Origin: Porphyrobacter sp.
GTDB taxonomy: Bacteria > Pseudomonadota > Alphaproteobacteria > Sphingomonadales > Sphingomonadaceae
Assembly: GCA_021732945.1 (NCBI GenBank)
Contig: JAKFWB010000455.1
Span: forward strand, 1 to 7,479
Length of the DNA: 7,479 nt
Reading direction: 5' to 3'
In this document: piece by piece, positions 5,413-7,479 of the stretch
Position numbering within the stretch: position 1 is the stretch's first letter
Layout of the letters: each line of letters starts with the position of its first letter
Translations under genes and position numbers: made by a program
The notes under the pieces: generated by a model
What the model was told of the DNA's origin: nothing
Database searches by the model: none
The model's input: the letters and a program-made list of their open reading frames with translations, nothing else

Positions 5413-6063
5413 TCAACGCGTCACATTATACGCCAGCTGATCCTCGGTCAGCTGGAAGCCGACCAGCATTTCGAAGCGTGAACGGGTGATCGCTGCCTTC
5501 ACTTCGGGGTCAGCCAGCGGGTCGAGCGCGGCTTCGGTGTCACCGGCGCGTCGCCGCTTGGTGATCTTTTTGCGGATGTCTTCAGGCAGCGCCGCATCGG
5601 CGCGGTTGATGAAGCTGCCGACCTTGCCGGCACCGGTCGCACGGTCCTGCCCATCGGCGAAGGTCAGCGTGACCTGCCCGACGCGCTTGGAGATCACCGC
5701 GCTGCCGCCGCGCAGCACAGTCACGAAATAAGGCAGCTGGACAGTGCGGCTCCCTCGCGTATCGGTGCGGCGGGCGTTCACGGTGAAATTCGCCTCGGAA
5801 TAGACCTGATCAGCGGTATCATTGCAGGTGGCGCGCAGATCGGTCATCGCCGCGCTCACATCGAGACTGCCAACGGACGTGTCACCAGCAGTGCGGAATG
5901 TGGTGACATCGCCGGTATAGTCGGGAATGCCGACCGCCGGGCACAGCGACAGCACGCTGGCGATGCCGACGCCCTGATCAATCACCAGCTCGCCTTGCTG
6001 CGAGCAGGCAGACAGCGCCGCCACGGCGGAAACAGCAGTAAGGGCGCGGGCGCGGAGCATCAT
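5413..6063 (-). CDS. Conserved putative lipoprotein, function unknown
   Basis: I do not recognise a function. The 216-residue product starts with a short lipoprotein signal: basic LRAR, a hydrophobic stretch ALTAVSAVAAL, and a lipobox LSAC with the acylated cysteine at position 20. Residue +2 is Ser then Gln, with no Asp, so outer-membrane sorting is plausible. The mature part has two more cysteines, C41 and C80 (LCPAVGIPDYTGDVTTF and DLRATCNDTAD), which could form a disulfide. Beta-strand-like segments follow (NFTVNARRTDTRGSRTVQLPYFVTVLRGG), then a basic stretch KKITKRRR at about 165-172 and DPLADPEVKAAITRSRFEMLVGFQLTEDQLAYN at the end. From memory, similar proteins occur across sphingomonads. 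The ATG at 6063 was chosen, with GAGGA 10 bases upstream; a TTG at 6066 or an ATG at 6060 is also possible. It is divergent from ispH. Confidence 0.8.
   Translation of the reverse strand: MMLRARALTAVSAVAALSACSQQGELVIDQGVGIASVLSLCPAVGIPDYTGDVTTFRTAGDTSVGSLDVSAAMTDLRATCNDTADQVYSEANFTVNARRTDTRGSRTVQLPYFVTVLRGGSAVISKRVGQVTLTFADGQDRATGAGKVGSFINRADAALPEDIRKKITKRRRAGDTEAALDPLADPEVKAAITRSRFEMLVGFQLTEDQLAYNVTR
5433..5455 (-). repeat. 8-bp hairpin inside the 3' end of the lipoprotein gene
   Basis: CCAGCTGA (5433-5440) and TCAGCTGG (5448-5455) form a perfect stem with a 7-base loop TCCTCGG. The repeated QL codons in the QLTEDQL segment partly account for the symmetry. The loop is complementary to bases 5376-5382 beyond the next hairpin, which allows a pseudoknot in the transcript. 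Confidence 0.5.
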
Positions 6064-6096
6064 CAAAAAGTCGTCCTCGAATTTACGATCCTGTGC

Positions 6097-6129
6097 GCCC
6101 TAGCGATAGACGCCGGACTGCGCTAGAGC
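6097..6129. promoter_or_regulatory. Long dyad between the lipoprotein gene and ispH
   Basis: GCCCTAGCG (6097-6105) and CGCTAGAGC (6121-6129) are inverted with 8 of 9 pairs matching. The inner 6 bp, CTAGCG/CGCTAG, are perfect, with a 15-base spacer. It ends 7 bases before the ispH ATG, within a 73-base divergent gap. I see no convincing -35/-10 pair there for either gene. It may be an operator or an RNA hairpin near the weak ispH ribosome binding site. Confidence 0.45.
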
Positions 6130-6136
6130 CAGCGAC

Positions 6137-7123
6137 ATGAACGCGCCCTTTCCTGCATCCGATGCGGCCAGCGACACGATTGCTGAACGCCCCCCGCTGA
6201 ACCTGCTGATCGCCGCGCCGCGCGGCTTTTGCGCAGGCGTCGACCGGGCCATCGAGATCGTCGAAAAGGCGCTCGAACGCTATGGCTCGCCGGTCTATGT
6301 CCGGCACGAGATCGTCCACAACAAATATGTCGTCGAAGGCCTGAAGGCGCAAGGAGCGATCTTTGTCGAGGAACTGGACGAAGTGCCCGATGATGCCCCG
6401 GTTGTGTTCAGCGCTCACGGCGTGCCAAAGGCGGTCCCGGCTGAGGCGAAGCGCCGCAAGCTGCTTTATGTCGATGCCACTTGCCCGCTGGTCAGCAAGG
6501 TCCACCGTCAGGCCGAACGCCAGATTGAAAAGGGCCGCCACATCATCTTCATCGGCCACGAAGGCCACCCGGAGGTGATCGGAACGATGGGCCAGGTCGC
6601 ACCGGGGCAGATGAGCCTCGTGGAAACGATCGAGGATGTCGACAAGCTGCCGTTCGATTCCGATGAGGAGCTCGCCTACCTCACCCAGACCACGCTGTCG
6701 GTGGATGATACGCGCGAGGTAATTCAGGCGCTGGAATGGCGGTATCCCAACATCTCCGGCCCGCGTGCGGAGGACATCTGCTACGCCACCTCCAACCGGC
6801 AGGCGGCGGTCAAGGAGTTGGCACAGGATTGCGATCTGGTGCTGGTGATCGGTTCCCCCAATTCGTCCAACGCCCTGCGGCTGGTGGAAGTGGCAGAGCG
6901 GCTCGGCACCCCGGCCAAGCTGATTCAGCGCGCGAGCGAGATCGATTTTGCCTGGCTGGACGGTGTGGAGACCCTGGGGCTGACCGCCGGGGCATCGGCG
7001 CCGGAAATTCTGGTGCGCGAAGTGGTCGAAGCGCTCGGCCAGTATCGCCCGATCCGCGAAAAGACGATTACGGCGGCTGAGGAAAAGATGGTGTTCAAAC
7101 TACCGCGCCAGCTGACCGAGTAA
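6137..7123 (+). CDS. ispH: 4-hydroxy-3-methylbut-2-enyl diphosphate reductase
   Basis: IspH (LytB) is the last enzyme of the MEP isoprenoid pathway. It reduces HMBPP to a mixture of IPP and DMAPP using an oxygen-sensitive iron-sulfur cluster in the cytoplasm. The protein has 328 residues. The three cluster cysteines are visible as C32 ([13 protein letters not shown]), C116 (VDATCPLV) and C215 ([10 protein letters not shown]). Active-site histidines H61 ([10 protein letters not shown]), H94 (SAHGV) and H144, with the proton-relay glutamate E146 (GHPEV), are present. The substrate-binding SSN (243-245) and S287 (GASAPE) are also in place. About 20 residues precede the point where E. coli IspH begins; this tail looks disordered. 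The ATG at 6137 is the only sensible start, with at best a weak upstream purine stretch (AGAG). thrB follows 19 bases later, probably in the same operon. Confidence 0.98.
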   Translation: MNAPFPASDAASDTIAERPPLNLLIAAPRGFCAGVDRAIEIVEKALERYGSPVYVRHEIVHNKYVVEGLKAQGAIFVEELDEVPDDAPVVFSAHGVPKAVPAEAKRRKLLYVDATCPLVSKVHRQAERQIEKGRHIIFIGHEGHPEVIGTMGQVAPGQMSLVETIEDVDKLPFDSDEELAYLTQTTLSVDDTREVIQALEWRYPNISGPRAEDICYATSNRQAAVKELAQDCDLVLVIGSPNSSNALRLVEVAERLGTPAKLIQRASEIDFAWLDGVETLGLTAGASAPEILVREVVEALGQYRPIREKTITAAEEKMVFKLPRQLTE

Positions 7124-7142
7124 CCTTCCGGGGGGCAGGCAC

Positions 7143-7479
7143 GTGGCGGTTTACACCCATCTGGGGGCCGAGGATCTGGCCCGTCTGATCGCGCAATATG
7201 ATGTGGGCGAGCTGGTTTCGGCCAAGGGCATTGCTGAGGGCGTATCGAACTCCAACTGGCTGATCGAAACGACAGGGAGCGGCGGCAGCGGCACGCGCTT
7301 CATCCTGACGCTGTATGAGCGGCGGATCGATTATGCCGATCTGCCTTACTTCCTCGGCCTGCTCGATCATCTGGCGGCCAAGCACTGCCCGGTGCCGCGC
7401 ACCATCCATGACCGAGCGGGCGGATCATGGCGGATGGAGCATGGCAAAGCGGCTGCGCTGATCGAATTTCTGCCCGGCG
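7143..7479 (+). CDS. thrB: Homoserine kinase, N-terminal part (cut by window edge)
   Basis: This would be the alphaproteobacterial homoserine kinase, an APH/choline-kinase-fold enzyme distinct from the GHMP-type ThrB of E. coli. It phosphorylates homoserine on the route to threonine. About 112 codons are in the window and the frame stays open to the edge. The product starts with GTG as MAVYTHLGAEDLARLIAQYDVGEL. It then shows the nucleotide-binding loop region KGIAEGVSNSNWLIET, the ATP-site strand FILTLYERR, DLPYFLGLLDHLA, and PVPRTIHDRAGG before IEFLPG, all typical of this family. The C-terminal half with the HxD catalytic loop is outside. A GGGGGG run at 7129-7136 serves as ribosome binding site for the GTG at 7143. 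The close 19-base spacing to ispH suggests co-transcription. The frame was read directly from the sequence. Confidence 0.92.
   Translation, partial: MAVYTHLGAEDLARLIAQYDVGELVSAKGIAEGVSNSNWLIETTGSGGSGTRFILTLYERRIDYADLPYFLGLLDHLAAKHCPVPRTIHDRAGGSWRMEHGKAAALIEFLPG

Noticed and set aside
5204..5440. Plus-strand open frame of 78 codons across the argS leader gap
   Set aside because: Its start lies inside argS on the opposite strand and its middle is translated palindromic repeat (APAKAGA type), a common source of false genes.
3829..5481. Long plus-strand open frame of 550 codons opposite argS
   Set aside because: It mirrors the codon pattern of argS in a GC-rich genome. The product is rich in H, R, G and E with no domain I recognise, and it runs through the REP element and into the next gene. 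ArgS on the other strand is certain.
6083..6568. Minus-strand open frame opposite ispH
   Set aside because: Antisense to ispH, which carries every expected catalytic residue; the reverse product has no recognisable features.
1..7479. CRISPR arrays, tRNA or rRNA genes, insertion sequences, phage or toxin-antitoxin genes
   Set aside because: None seen. No spaced direct repeats, no transposase or integrase motifs and no recognisable RNA gene; every gene but the lipoprotein belongs to a recognised bacterial core family.

Overview
The window looks like core chromosome of a GC-rich alphaproteobacterium, most likely Sphingomonadales and possibly Erythrobacteraceae. This rests on protein content and gene order: argS, a SPOR-domain protein, nagZ, scpA, scpB and tatA on the minus strand, then ispH followed by a kinase-fold thrB on the plus strand. 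It also rests on the style of the short palindromic repeat upstream of argS. The taxonomic call is recognition from memory, not a search.

Minus strand, in order of transcription (right to left): a small conserved lipoprotein (5413-6063), a structured 195-base gap, argS (3469-5217), a membrane-anchored SPOR-domain protein (2702-3436), a 107-base gap with an 11-base tandem repeat and nested hairpins, nagZ (1572-2594), scpA (778-1575), scpB (176-781), a 123-base gap, and the first 17 codons of tatA (1-52, cut by the window edge). nagZ/scpA and scpA/scpB overlap by 4 bases (ATGA and GTGA), which suggests translational coupling. argS and the longest SPOR reading frame also share a GTGA overlap, although a better ribosome binding site favours a start 12 codons further in. 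Plus strand: ispH (6137-7123), then 19 bases later thrB (from 7143, cut by the right edge).

The genes are housekeeping. ArgS charges tRNA-Arg. The SPOR protein probably binds denuded septal peptidoglycan. NagZ removes N-acetylglucosamine from cell-wall turnover products. ScpA and ScpB are the kleisin and kite subunits of the SMC condensin. TatA starts the twin-arginine export operon. IspH makes IPP/DMAPP in the MEP pathway, and ThrB phosphorylates homoserine for threonine synthesis. No reading frame is visibly broken.

I see no new protein-coding system here. The points worth a second look are in the non-coding gaps: a 62-base pair of inverted REP-like palindromes with compensatory stem changes just upstream of argS, a possible pseudoknot at the 3' end of the lipoprotein gene, three 11-base tandem repeats plus competing hairpins before nagZ, and a long dyad just before ispH.
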